Part shown: piece by piece, positions 1 to 7,850 of the stretch | Layout of the letters: each line of letters starts with the position of its first letter | Numbering within the stretch: the stretch's first letter is position 1 | From: Armatimonadetes bacterium 55-13 | GTDB taxonomy: Bacteria > Armatimonadota > Fimbriimonadia > Fimbriimonadales > Fimbriimonadaceae | NCBI GenBank assembly: GCA_001898035.1 | Contig: MKRX01000015.1 | Location: forward strand, 1-64,000 | Direction: 5' to 3' | Length of the DNA stretch: 64,000 nt | Notes under the pieces: generated by a model | What the model saw: the letters and a program-made list of their open reading frames with translations, nothing else | Database searches by the model: none | Told to the model about the DNA's origin: nothing | Position numbers and translations under genes: made by a program

Positions 1-5
1 CTATG

Positions 6-42
6 TGTCCGGAACGTTGTGTTACCGATCTGTCCGGAACGT
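6..42. repeat. Pair of 12-bp direct repeats, possible insertion-sequence end
   Basis: TGTCCGGAACGT occurs at 6-17 and again at 31-42, a spacing of 25 bp, just outside the 3' end of the tRNA-Val gene. Closely spaced repeats starting with TG are common at the ends of transposable elements, for example the multiple terminal repeats of IS21-like elements. No transposase is visible because the window starts here, so the IS assignment is an inference. Confidence 0.35.
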
Positions 43-55
43 GCATCTAAATCGG

Positions 56-130
56 TGGTGGGCGGTACAGGATTTGAACCTGTGACCCCTTCGGTGTGAA
101 CGAAGTGCTCTACCACTGAGCTAACCGCCC
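56..130 (-). tRNA. tRNA-Val (anticodon CAC), CCA encoded
   Basis: Read on the minus strand this folds as a full cloverleaf. The acceptor stem is GGGCGGT/ACCGCCC, the D arm is GCTC-AGTGGTA-GAGC, the anticodon stem CTTCG/CGAAG encloses loop TTCACAC with anticodon CAC, and the T arm is ACAGG-TTCAAAT-CCTGT. The discriminator A (complement of base 59) is followed by an encoded CCA (56-58). The anticodon reads the valine codon GUG. Confidence 0.96.
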
Positions 131-203
131 TTGAAGGGATATGTTATACCTTTTCTCGGGCGGTGGGGGAATGGGTGGAGCAGGTACGCTTGTCTTCCCC
201 CGC

Positions 204-839
204 ATGAAGAGTTTGAAGCACCTTTTTGACTTGAACAAGGAATGGGCTGAGCAGATCCGGGCTCGCGACGCGAGTTTTTTTGAAGACCTTTCGGATCGAC
301 AGACTCCTAAATACCTTTGGATTGGCTGCTCGGACAGCCGGGTGCCAGCGGAGACGCTGGTCGGGTTGGAGCCGGGGGAACTGTTTGTTCACCGGAATGT
401 GGCCAACCTGGTGGTTCACACCGATTTCAACTGCCTCTCGGTCATGCAGTACGCGGTGGAGGTGCTGAAGATCGAGCACATCATCGTCTGCGGCCACTAT
501 GAGTGCGGGGGCGTGCGGGCGGCGTTGGGGAATCAGCCGATGGGGTTGATCGACAACTGGCTCCGTCACATCAAGGACGTCTACACCAAACACGAAGTCG
601 GACTGCGAGGCTTGAGCGAGCAGGAGAAGATGGATCGGCTTTGTGAGCTGAACGTGGTGGAGCAGGTTTACAATGTTTGCCACACGAATATCCTCCAGTC
701 GGCCTGGAGCAACGGGCAGAAGTTGGCGGTGCATGGGTGGATCTATTCCCTGCACGACGGGCTCCTGAAGGACTTGAACATCTACGTGGATGGGCCGAAT
801 GAGCTTGAGCCGATCTATCGGACGGCGACGGGGAGATAG
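204..839 (+). CDS. Beta-class carbonic anhydrase
   Basis: This is a 211-residue cytoplasmic enzyme that interconverts CO2 and bicarbonate. The zinc-site motifs of the beta class are present: CSDSR (Cys42, Asp44, Arg46) and GHYECGG (His98, Cys101), which is the Can/YadF-type arrangement. The frame is open back to 141, but the upstream part (glycine-rich, no homology) runs right up to the tRNA gene. ATG 204 gives the normal family N-terminus, MKSLKHLFDLN. It stands alone, divergent from tRNA-Val. It probably supplies bicarbonate to carboxylases. Confidence 0.95.
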   Translation: MKSLKHLFDLNKEWAEQIRARDASFFEDLSDRQTPKYLWIGCSDSRVPAETLVGLEPGELFVHRNVANLVVHTDFNCLSVMQYAVEVLKIEHIIVCGHYECGGVRAALGNQPMGLIDNWLRHIKDVYTKHEVGLRGLSEQEKMDRLCELNVVEQVYNVCHTNILQSAWSNGQKLAVHGWIYSLHDGLLKDLNIYVDGPNELEPIYRTATGR

Positions 840-1131
840 GTTCAGGGGACAGGGGACAGCGTTCAGGGGGCAGTTATTGGGTGCGGGGACCTCTGTTCGT
901 CTCGGAGGTGGGACAGCTATCCCGGCCACTCGCTCCGCGTTTTTGATTGACGCCGCGAATACAAACCCCAACTAACCGCCCGCGGCGACATGACGCTCTG
1001 AATGCGTTGGGCGATCGGTGGGGCACCTCCACCGCAAGCGGCGGAGGCATCGCGTTTATGTTTCGGTCGAGACGGTGGTTGCTCCGGCGTGACGGGAAGT
1101 ACCGAGCGGGCAGGGGGACGGTGTCCAATCC
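840..1131. other. Non-coding spacer with a G-run cluster
   Basis: There is no convincing gene between the carbonic anhydrase stop and the terminator of the sigma/anti-sigma operon. The first 60 bases are unusual: four G-runs (GGGG, GGGG, GGGGG, GGG) lie close together on the + strand at about 845-884, with the short unit CAGGGGA repeated. Short open frames here lack ribosome sites and protein-like composition. Confidence 0.5.
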
Positions 1132-1160
1132 TAAAAAATGGGGAGCCTTTGGGGCTCCCC
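1132..1160 (-). terminator. Rho-independent terminator of the sigma/anti-sigma operon
   Basis: GGGGAGCC (1140-1147) pairs with GGCTCCCC (1153-1160) around a 5-base loop. On the minus strand the hairpin is followed by ATTTTTTAG, the expected U-tract. It lies about 40 bases past the anti-sigma stop codon. Confidence 0.85.
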
Positions 1161-1198
1161 GAGGATAAGGGTTGGATGTTTAGAGATAAGACTGAGGT

Positions 1199-1630
1199 TT
1201 AGTTGTGAGTTATTGCATGGGTCGCAGTGGGCTCACGACAGATGGCGGCGGTCTGAGGCTTTTTTGTAGGTAGGGGGATGGGGCCGCGGTTGCTCGGGCA
1301 GTTGATATTGGTGGACGAAAGGCCGGTGGGCTCTGGAGTGTGGGCTTGAGCTTGGAGGCTGAAAAGGCCGATGGCGCCGCCAGCGAGGATGGCGATGAGG
1401 AGCCAGGTTCGAAGGCCGATGGCGCCGAGGGTGAGGGGGCGGAGCCAGCGGCGACCGATAGGGGAAGCAAGAGCGATGGACAGGGCTCCCGATAGGCTCG
1501 AGAACTTTTGGAGCCTGGCTTGACAGGCGGGGCAATGGCGGAGATGCCACCGGAGAGCGATTTCTTTCCCTGGAGGCAGGTCACCGTGGATGAAGGCGAG
1601 GATGTCTCGCTCTGAGCATCGGTGCGGCAT
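1199..1630 (-). CDS. Anti-sigma factor with zinc-binding N-terminus (zf-HC2/ZAS type)
   Basis: A 143-residue protein. The N-terminus has the anti-sigma zinc signature, with His28 in the segment LRWHLRHCPACQ followed by Cys-x2-Cys (HCPAC). A single hydrophobic segment follows at about residues 68-92, then a Pro/Thr-rich tail that would lie outside the membrane. It directly abuts the ECF sigma gene: the sigma stop TAA is immediately followed by this ATG, with GGAGG inside the end of the sigma gene as ribosome site. By family knowledge it would hold the sigma factor at the membrane until a signal releases it. The signal is unknown. Confidence 0.88.
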   Translation of the reverse strand: MPHRCSERDILAFIHGDLPPGKEIALRWHLRHCPACQARLQKFSSLSGALSIALASPIGRRWLRPLTLGAIGLRTWLLIAILAGGAIGLFSLQAQAHTPEPTGLSSTNINCPSNRGPIPLPTKKPQTAAICREPTATHAITHN

Positions 1631-2203
1631 TTAGATGTCCTCCTTCATCATGCACGCGAGTTCTGAGTGCGCTCGGTAGAACTGATACTTCACGGTGTTG
1701 AGATTTCGGTTCAGGGCGCGGGCGATTTCTGGGAGGTTGAGTTGGCTGAAATAGTAGAGTTCGAGGACCTCTCGCTGAGTGTCGGTGAGTTGGGCGAGCA
1801 TTCCCGGGATAGCAGCGACGAGGGTGACATCCACCCCCACGACATCCGCCTGGGCGATTTGATCGTTTAGTTCTACCGCCGCGATGGTGGACTTCATGGA
1901 GCGGTAGTGGTCGCGGAGCTTATGGAAGCAGATGCCGTAGACCCAGGTCTTGAATTGGCTACGGCGATCGAAATTGGGGAGACCGGCCCAAGCGGCGATC
2001 CAGACCTCTTGCAGGACGTCATCTACATGCTGGGCGACGATGCGCTTGGTGACGAAACGACGGAGCTCAGGCTCATGGAGGGTCACGAGATCATCAAATG
2101 CGACGCGGTCTCCGTGGATGGCGGCCGCGACGAGCCGAGAGTCTCTGGCAAATAGACTCCTTCTCGATAACCCGCGTCCAGCCAATAAAGGAATGGTTCC
2201 CAC
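1631..2203 (-). CDS. ECF-family RNA polymerase sigma factor
   Basis: About 190 residues. Sigma region 2 is visible around residues 35-100 (DDVLQEVWIAAW, then FKTWVYGICFHKLRDHYR). Region 4 lies at about 128-180 (LTDTQREVLELYYFSQLNLPEIA, with a helix-turn-helix ending NLNTVKYQFYRA). The only start that keeps the whole region 2 is GTG at 2203 (or TTG at 2185); neither has a strong ribosome site. It is co-transcribed with the anti-sigma gene and diverges from a serine carboxypeptidase. The shared spacer holds a GGAAC palindrome that could serve the sigma factor's own promoters. Confidence 0.92.
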   Translation of the reverse strand: MGTIPLLAGRGLSRRSLFARDSRLVAAAIHGDRVAFDDLVTLHEPELRRFVTKRIVAQHVDDVLQEVWIAAWAGLPNFDRRSQFKTWVYGICFHKLRDHYRSMKSTIAAVELNDQIAQADVVGVDVTLVAAIPGMLAQLTDTQREVLELYYFSQLNLPEIARALNRNLNTVKYQFYRAHSELACMMKEDI

Positions 2204-2243
2204 GATTTCAATCTCTGTGTCGGATCGGAATGAGAAAAAGTTG

Positions 2244-2254
2244 GGAACAGTTCC
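2244..2254. promoter_or_regulatory. GGAACaGTTCC palindrome, candidate ECF -35 elements for both directions
   Basis: GGAAC is the classic -35 core of many ECF promoters. Here it appears on both strands as an 11-bp palindrome in the 81-bp spacer between the sigma gene (minus) and the S10 peptidase gene (plus). Matching -10 elements are not obvious in either direction, so this is a hypothesis of autoregulation and of peptidase control. It could also be an ordinary operator. Confidence 0.35.
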
Positions 2255-2284
2255 AGAAATTTACGCGGGTAAGGTGAATTCAAG

Positions 2285-3730
2285 ATGCCCGACGACGAAA
2301 AGAACAGCGAAGAGACGCCAAAAGGTCTCGTTTTCAAAGAAGAAGAACCGTCCGTGACGCACCACGAAATCCTGGTGAACGGAAAGAAGCTCAACTACAC
2401 GGCGACGGTTGGGAGGATGCCGTTTAAGGACGAGAAGGAAGAGATTGAGGCGCAGATGTTCTACATGGCCTACACCCTGGACGGGGCGGCGCCCGGCACT
2501 CGACCGCTGATGTTTTCGTTCAATGGCGGGCCGGGGTCGCCCTCGGTTTGGCTGCACTTGGGGGCGCTGGGGCCGAAGCGGGTGAAGATGGAGGATGGCC
2601 AGTTTGCGCAGCCTCCACACCAGTTAGTGGACAACGACTACACGTGGTTGGAGCATACGGACTTGGTGTTCATCGACCCGATCAACACGGGATTTAGTCG
2701 GGCGAAGACGAAGGAGATTGGCACGAAGCACCTGGGAGTTCAGGGGGACATTGAGTCGGTCAGCGAGTTTATTCGGCTCTATATCTCTCGCAACGAGCGG
2801 TGGAACTCGCCGCTGTTCTTGGTGGGCGAGAGCTATGGAACGCTGCGTTCGGCGGGGATCTCGGGGCACTTGATCGACCGGGGCATCGCGTTTAACGGAA
2901 TCGTGCTGGTTTCTTCGATCTTGAATTACCAGACGGCGCGGTTTGTGAAAGGGAACGACCTGCCTTTCCTGCTGTTCTTGCCGACTTACGCGGCGACGGC
3001 GCACTATCACGGAGCGATTCCGAAGCGGAAGAATCTGCGGGGCTTCTTGCGAGAGGTCGAGAAGTGGGCGATCGGGGAATATGCTTCCCTGCTGGCCAAG
3101 GGCGACAGCGTTACTCCAGCAGAGCGGAGGCGGATGACGGCTCAATTGGCCAAGTACACCGGCTTGCGACCGGCGTTTATTGAACAGAGCAACCTCCGCA
3201 TTAACATTCACGCGTTCTGCAAAGAGCTACTGCGAGAGAAGAAGCGGACGGTGGGGCGAATCGATAGCCGGTTTGTGGGGATCGACGGCGACCACACGTC
3301 GCAGAACGTGGAACACGATCCGAGCATCAGCGCGTTGATGCCGCCTTATGTGAGCACCTTTAATCAATACGTAAGGCAGGAGCTGGGTTACAAAACGGAC
3401 CTGGAGTATTTCGTCTTCAACAAGGTGATCGGCGAGTGGAATTGGGGCTCGGCGGGGCAAGGGATGCCGGATACGAGTGAGGCGCTACGCAAGGCACTCT
3501 CCAAGAATCCTCACATGAAGGTCTATATCGCCTCGGGATTTTACGACTTGGCGACCCCGCACTTTGCGACGGAGTACACGCTGAACCACATGGGGCTGGA
3601 TGCCAGTTTACGCGGGAACTTTGAGACAGGCGAATATGAGGCGGGGCACATGATGTACGTTCACGGCCCCTCCCTCGAAAAACTCACTCAGGACATTGGA
3701 CGCTTTATTCAGAGCGCTTGGCCCGGCTAG
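2285..3730 (+). CDS. S10-family serine carboxypeptidase-like protein
   Basis: A 481-residue alpha/beta-hydrolase peptidase. The oxyanion-hole motif FNGGPGSPS sits at about residues 79-87. The nucleophile motif GESYG places Ser183. The acid and base are expected in the C-terminal part (ASGFYDLATP and YEAGHMMYVHG). No signal peptide is visible, so it is predicted cytoplasmic unless exported by another route; the N-terminus is charged (MPDDEKNSEE). The ribosome site AAGGTG lies 9 bases before the ATG. It diverges from the ECF sigma gene, and its stop abuts the stop of the convergent isomerase gene. Confidence 0.9.
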   Translation: MPDDEKNSEETPKGLVFKEEEPSVTHHEILVNGKKLNYTATVGRMPFKDEKEEIEAQMFYMAYTLDGAAPGTRPLMFSFNGGPGSPSVWLHLGALGPKRVKMEDGQFAQPPHQLVDNDYTWLEHTDLVFIDPINTGFSRAKTKEIGTKHLGVQGDIESVSEFIRLYISRNERWNSPLFLVGESYGTLRSAGISGHLIDRGIAFNGIVLVSSILNYQTARFVKGNDLPFLLFLPTYAATAHYHGAIPKRKNLRGFLREVEKWAIGEYASLLAKGDSVTPAERRRMTAQLAKYTGLRPAFIEQSNLRINIHAFCKELLREKKRTVGRIDSRFVGIDGDHTSQNVEHDPSISALMPPYVSTFNQYVRQELGYKTDLEYFVFNKVIGEWNWGSAGQGMPDTSEALRKALSKNPHMKVYIASGFYDLATPHFATEYTLNHMGLDASLRGNFETGEYEAGHMMYVHGPSLEKLTQDIGRFIQSAWPG

Positions 3731-4486
3731 TTACTTGCCCATTTCGCGAAGGTTGCGAAGGCAGCGCTCGATGGCTTCCATTGGAGACATGCCTTCGTAG
3801 CTTTCGTGCTCGACGATGTACCATTCCGTTCCGGCCACGGACTCGCAAGCTTCAAACACTCGTTGCCAGGGGACAATTCCCTCTCCGATGACCTTGGCGC
3901 CATGCTCGCCAGACCATTCCTTCAGGTGTACGAGACGACCACGGTTGGGCCAATCGAGGATGGGTTGAACGGGGTCGGCTCCGCCGGCCATGCCGTTGGC
4001 GGTGTCGTACTGCATGAGGAACTCGGGGACGGTGTATTCACCGAGGAGATCCCAGGCGCTCTTGCCGTTATCGAGGGGCTTCATGTCTCCCGCATGAGCG
4101 TGGAAGCCGGTTCGCATGCCGTGGGGTTTGAGCTTTTCCGCAATGACGTTGAGTTGGTCGGCGGTTTGCTTGCAGGCGTCGAGGGTATCCCGCGTCTCGC
4201 CGGGGAGCCAGGGCACGACGAGGTTGGCGCAGCCGAGGGCTTGGTGGAACTCAATGGTCTCGTTGAGGACATCGTCCTGAAGGGTGTTGAACGGGGCGTG
4301 GGTACCGGCGACTTTCAACCCGTTATCGTCCAGACACTTCTTGAGGTCGGCGGCGGATTTGCCGTGGTAGCCCGCGAACTCTACACCTTCGTAGCCCATG
4401 GCGGCGACTTTGGCGATGGTGCCGAAGAAGTCCTGGGCGGAGTCGTCTCGTACCGAATATAGCTGCACTGCAATTGGTATGGCCAT
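3731..4486 (-). CDS. Sugar phosphate isomerase/epimerase (xylose-isomerase-like TIM barrel)
   Basis: A 251-residue protein of the AP-endonuclease-2/xylose-isomerase-like superfamily. It starts AIPIAVQLYSVRDD, a common opening in this family. Metal-ligand-bearing strands include FHAHAGD, MQYDTANG and HLKEWSG, and WYIVEHESY near the end carries the last acidic ligand. The substrate cannot be told from sequence; relatives act on inosose, tagatose or other sugars. The gene is convergent with the S10 peptidase (the stops touch) and divergent from nadB across 75 bp. Confidence 0.85.
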   Translation of the reverse strand: MAIPIAVQLYSVRDDSAQDFFGTIAKVAAMGYEGVEFAGYHGKSAADLKKCLDDNGLKVAGTHAPFNTLQDDVLNETIEFHQALGCANLVVPWLPGETRDTLDACKQTADQLNVIAEKLKPHGMRTGFHAHAGDMKPLDNGKSAWDLLGEYTVPEFLMQYDTANGMAGGADPVQPILDWPNRGRLVHLKEWSGEHGAKVIGEGIVPWQRVFEACESVAGTEWYIVEHESYEGMSPMEAIERCLRNLREMGK

Positions 4487-4561
4487 CGTGCCGCCATTTT
4501 ACACATGCGATTAACGTCCCGGGGTGGAACATTTGCCATTGGGAGCGATCACACTACGGGT

Positions 4562-6106
4562 ATGGAGTCTCAGACGAGCGACTTCCTGGTGATAGGAAGC
4601 GGCTTAGCCGGCCTATCCTTTGCTCTTCGAGCCGCCGAGCGCGGGCGAGTAGTAGTTCTGACCAAGGGCGAAATTCAGGAATCCAACACGAATTGGGCGC
4701 AAGGGGGGATTGCGGCGGCGGTATCCGAATCCGATTCTTGGGAGCTTCACGAAGAGGACACCCTGATTGCCGGGGCGGGGCTGTGTGATCCCGCAGCGGT
4801 GCGTTACCTGGTTCAAGAGGCGCCCCGAGCGATTGAATGGCTGATCTCGCTAGGAGCGGAGTTTGACAAGGAGACCGATGGCGATCTAGCGCTTGGGCGC
4901 GAGGGGGGGCACAGCCGACACCGGATTGTCCACCACCTAGACCGAACCGGGGGCGAAGTCGAGCGGGCGATGATTGCGGCGGTGAGGAACCACCCGAATA
5001 TTGAGATCTTCGAGCATGCCTTTGTGACTCGGCTCTTGACTCACGACTCGGCGTGTATTGGGGCTTCGGCGATGGTGGAGTCGATTGGCCACCGGTACTT
5101 CTTCGCCAAGTCGACGATGTTGGCGACAGGTGGCGCGGGGAAGCTCTATCAGCACTCTACCAATCCCAGCGTGGCCACTGCCGACGGCGTGGCGCTGGCG
5201 GCGCAGGTGGGGGCAAAGATTGAGAACATGGAGTTCATGCAGTTCCACCCTACGACCCTTTATCACCCCCAGATGCGGAGCTTCTTGATTACGGAAGCGG
5301 TTCGGGGCGCGGGGGGGACCCTTCGAAACCATCTCGGTCGGCGGTTTATGTACGACTACGACTCTCGGCTGGAATTGGCCCCGCGCGATGTGGTGGCCCG
5401 GTCGATTGAGGTGGAGATGAAGAAGCACCAGACGTGGTGCGTTTACTTGGACATCTCTCACAAAGACTCAGCTTCAATTCGGCACGAGTTTCCGACGATT
5501 TACGAGCGGCTGAAGTCGATCGACATTGAGATGGACAAGGACTGGATTCCGGTGGTTCCGGCACAGCACTACTCTTGCGGCGGCGTCGTTACGGATTTGG
5601 ACGGACAGACCTCGGTGCCAGGGCTTTATGCGGCGGGCGAGGTGACGTGTACTGGTGTGCACGGGGCCAACCGATTGGCGAGCAACAGTTTGCTGGAGGC
5701 GTTGGTCTTCGCCGGAGCGGCGGCGAAGGTGGCAGAGGGCGGAAAGCCCGAAGAGCGGCCAGATTCGACCGATGAGCCGAAGTGCATCGCAGAATCAGAA
5801 TCGATCCGGATTCGACGCGCGATGCAGAAGGTGATGATGTCCGATGTAGGGATCGAGCGATCCAACGCGGGGCTGGCGGAGGCTAAGCAAGGGATCAACG
5901 AGTTGATTGCCGAGTATGATTCCCTTCCCTCGGCTCCCTTCTCCACTCATCCCCTGGAGACTCGGAATCTGCTGTTGGCAGCTCGTGAAGTGGTCGCGGG
6001 GGCGATTGCCCGGAAGGTAAATGTGGGACTCCACTTTAATGTGGACAATCCTACCGCTGTGTCTCCGTATAGCGCGGTACCGGAGCCGACGCCGGCAGGA
6101 TCTTAG
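4562..6106 (+). CDS. nadB: L-aspartate oxidase
   Basis: A 514-residue flavoprotein that oxidises L-aspartate to iminoaspartate, the first step of de novo NAD synthesis with NadA. The FAD-binding motif is [17 protein letters not shown] near residue 13. Family motifs follow: [47 protein letters not shown] and [25 protein letters not shown]. The frame is open from 4505, but ATG 4562 gives the standard short N-terminus. Its 3' end overlaps the convergent unknown gene by 56 bases. No nadA or nadC is nearby in the window. Confidence 0.95.
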   Translation: [514 protein letters not shown]

Positions 6107-7850
6107 CCCAGTCAGGAAGTCGCAGGTTTGCTTGGCACGGGCCGGGTTGGTTCGCGACGTAGCGGACTTGAGTGAGGCCGAGGGCGCGTTCAAGATCGAG
6201 CTTTTTAAGGTTGCCTAGTTCCAGGTCGATGGGGCAAGAGGTGGCGAAGACGATTTGGTGGGCATCCGTGTCGGGAGATTGCCACTGGATGGTGAGGGCT
6301 TCCCCTTGTTTCTCTAAGAATAGTGAAGGATCCCCAAAGACTCGCACTTCACTCAAGAGAGCTTTTCCGAAGGGGTCTTCGTCCGCGACTTTGATATCCC
6401 GGAAGAAGGCGTAGCTGCGAAGGGAATCCATGACTTCCAGATACTTCGGCTCTTCCCTTCCCTGTTTGCGGGAACGAAGAATGCCGAGTCCACGTTCCGC
6501 GGCGAGTCCGGCCTCGAACATGGCGGCTTGGAGGCGACGTTCGGGCTCTGGACACAGAAATCCGGCAAGAGCAGCGAGTCCGCCTGCTCTTCTGGCGAGA
6601 AGAGGATCATCTACCCAGACTCGCCAGGTGTAGGCATCGCGACGCCACGAGACGGAGGTGAGCAGCGAGTTTGCCTCTGAATTGGATTGGTGACTGATGG
6701 CCGTGGACTGCATGAGCAATGCGTGACATGCGGCAAGGTCGATTCCGGCGCCGGTAGGAGTGTAGGGCAGTTGCTGATTGGTGTTGGGTTCAGGAGCATA
6801 GACGGCGTCCTGGAGATAGGCCGCAAACGTGTCATTTGCGGATTTGAGGGCAGCGGCGTCCCGGTCAGCCAGGAGGTTCTCCAGGGCGAGTTCGACCACG
6901 CTGGGTATATCGATCGGCGACACCGTTCCCAACGGGGCCACGTCTCTTTTTCCCAGGACCAAGCTTCTTCCTAGAGGGATTCTGCGGATAGGGAAACGGA
7001 CCTTGAGGATGGGTTCATCTGTTACGGTGATCGGCCCCTCGTCATTCCACTCTTCAAGACGGCGGATCTTGGAGAGAATTCGGATCGGGTAGCCACCCAG
7101 GTTGGACATTGAGATGCCGAGAGGAACGATGGCGCCGGGTTTATCGAACTGCCAAGTGGCCTCGACGGCGGTGCCGTCGCCTTCGACCTTTAGATCTTGA
7201 AGAGTTGCGGGCGCTTGGGTCCAAATAGCGATGTTGTCAAAGACTCGTTTGGTGAGTTGGCCGAGGGAGGCAGCACTATTAGCGGCGATTTCTGCCGTTC
7301 CCAAGGGTTGGACGACTCTGACCCACCCTTTGTAAGGTTTGTCAGTCGTCAACGTCCAGTCGCCGGTCTTGCCGGTTATTTTGAATCCGGCCTGACCCGA
7401 GTCCAGAAAAAACAGCAGTGGGGGCTGAGCGGTCTTGAACGAAACGAGAATCCAGGTGACATCGGGAGTAGGAATGCCATCAGCAACGGTGCCTTCTCCC
7501 CAGGTTAGATAGGGGCTACCCGTGGTGTGGAGATTCAGGGCGAAGCCTTGTTCGAAATAGAATCCGACGCCGGGTTTCCAGAGGTCAAAACGGACCTTTT
7601 GTGGAGATCCGGCCCCGGTATTGAGGGCGACGATTTGGCCTGTCTCCGTGGTTTCGACGGGTTTCCAGATCGTAGACGGATGGGTGAAATAGAATCGATC
7701 TGCGCCTGGTGTTTTTGAGACAAAGCCTGCTTTGTCGACCGTTATTCCCGGCAGTACGGGGAGTTCTGTGTAGCCAAATCTGCCGAAGGCCTGGGCGAGC
7801 GCGCTTCCGATACACAGGAGCGTTAGAAGCGCACTAGTTAAGACTCGCAC
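6051..7850 (-). CDS. Exported protein of unknown function, last gene of the surface operon
   Basis: About 599 residues from the GTG at 7850, which gives a good signal peptide (VRVLTSALLTLLCIGSALAQ). The open frame reaches 7907, but that would add an unsupported non-hydrophobic leader. I recognise no domain. The body is rich in beta-type sequence and Trp/Phe/Gly (for example the region around FDLWKPGVGFYFEQGF), with a more helical second half containing a segment at about 440-500 (LARRAGGLAALAGFLCPEPERRLQAAMFEAGL). It overlaps the end of the LptD-like gene by 17 bases, suggesting translational coupling, and overlaps nadB tail-to-tail. It may work with the outer-membrane barrel encoded just upstream. 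Confidence 0.75.
   Translation of the reverse strand: MRVLTSALLTLLCIGSALAQAFGRFGYTELPVLPGITVDKAGFVSKTPGADRFYFTHPSTIWKPVETTETGQIVALNTGAGSPQKVRFDLWKPGVGFYFEQGFALNLHTTGSPYLTWGEGTVADGIPTPDVTWILVSFKTAQPPLLFFLDSGQAGFKITGKTGDWTLTTDKPYKGWVRVVQPLGTAEIAANSAASLGQLTKRVFDNIAIWTQAPATLQDLKVEGDGTAVEATWQFDKPGAIVPLGISMSNLGGYPIRILSKIRRLEEWNDEGPITVTDEPILKVRFPIRRIPLGRSLVLGKRDVAPLGTVSPIDIPSVVELALENLLADRDAAALKSANDTFAAYLQDAVYAPEPNTNQQLPYTPTGAGIDLAACHALLMQSTAISHQSNSEANSLLTSVSWRRDAYTWRVWVDDPLLARRAGGLAALAGFLCPEPERRLQAAMFEAGLAAERGLGILRSRKQGREEPKYLEVMDSLRSYAFFRDIKVADEDPFGKALLSEVRVFGDPSLFLEKQGEALTIQWQSPDTDAHQIVFATSCPIDLELGNLKKLDLERALGLTQVRYVANQPGPCQANLRLPDWAKILPASAPVPRYTETQR

Noticed and set aside
144-971. 275-residue minus-strand frame opposite the carbonic anhydrase gene
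   Set aside because: Its residues are the mirror of a conserved gene; Pro/Arg/Leu/His-heavy composition and no ribosome site. It is an antisense shadow.
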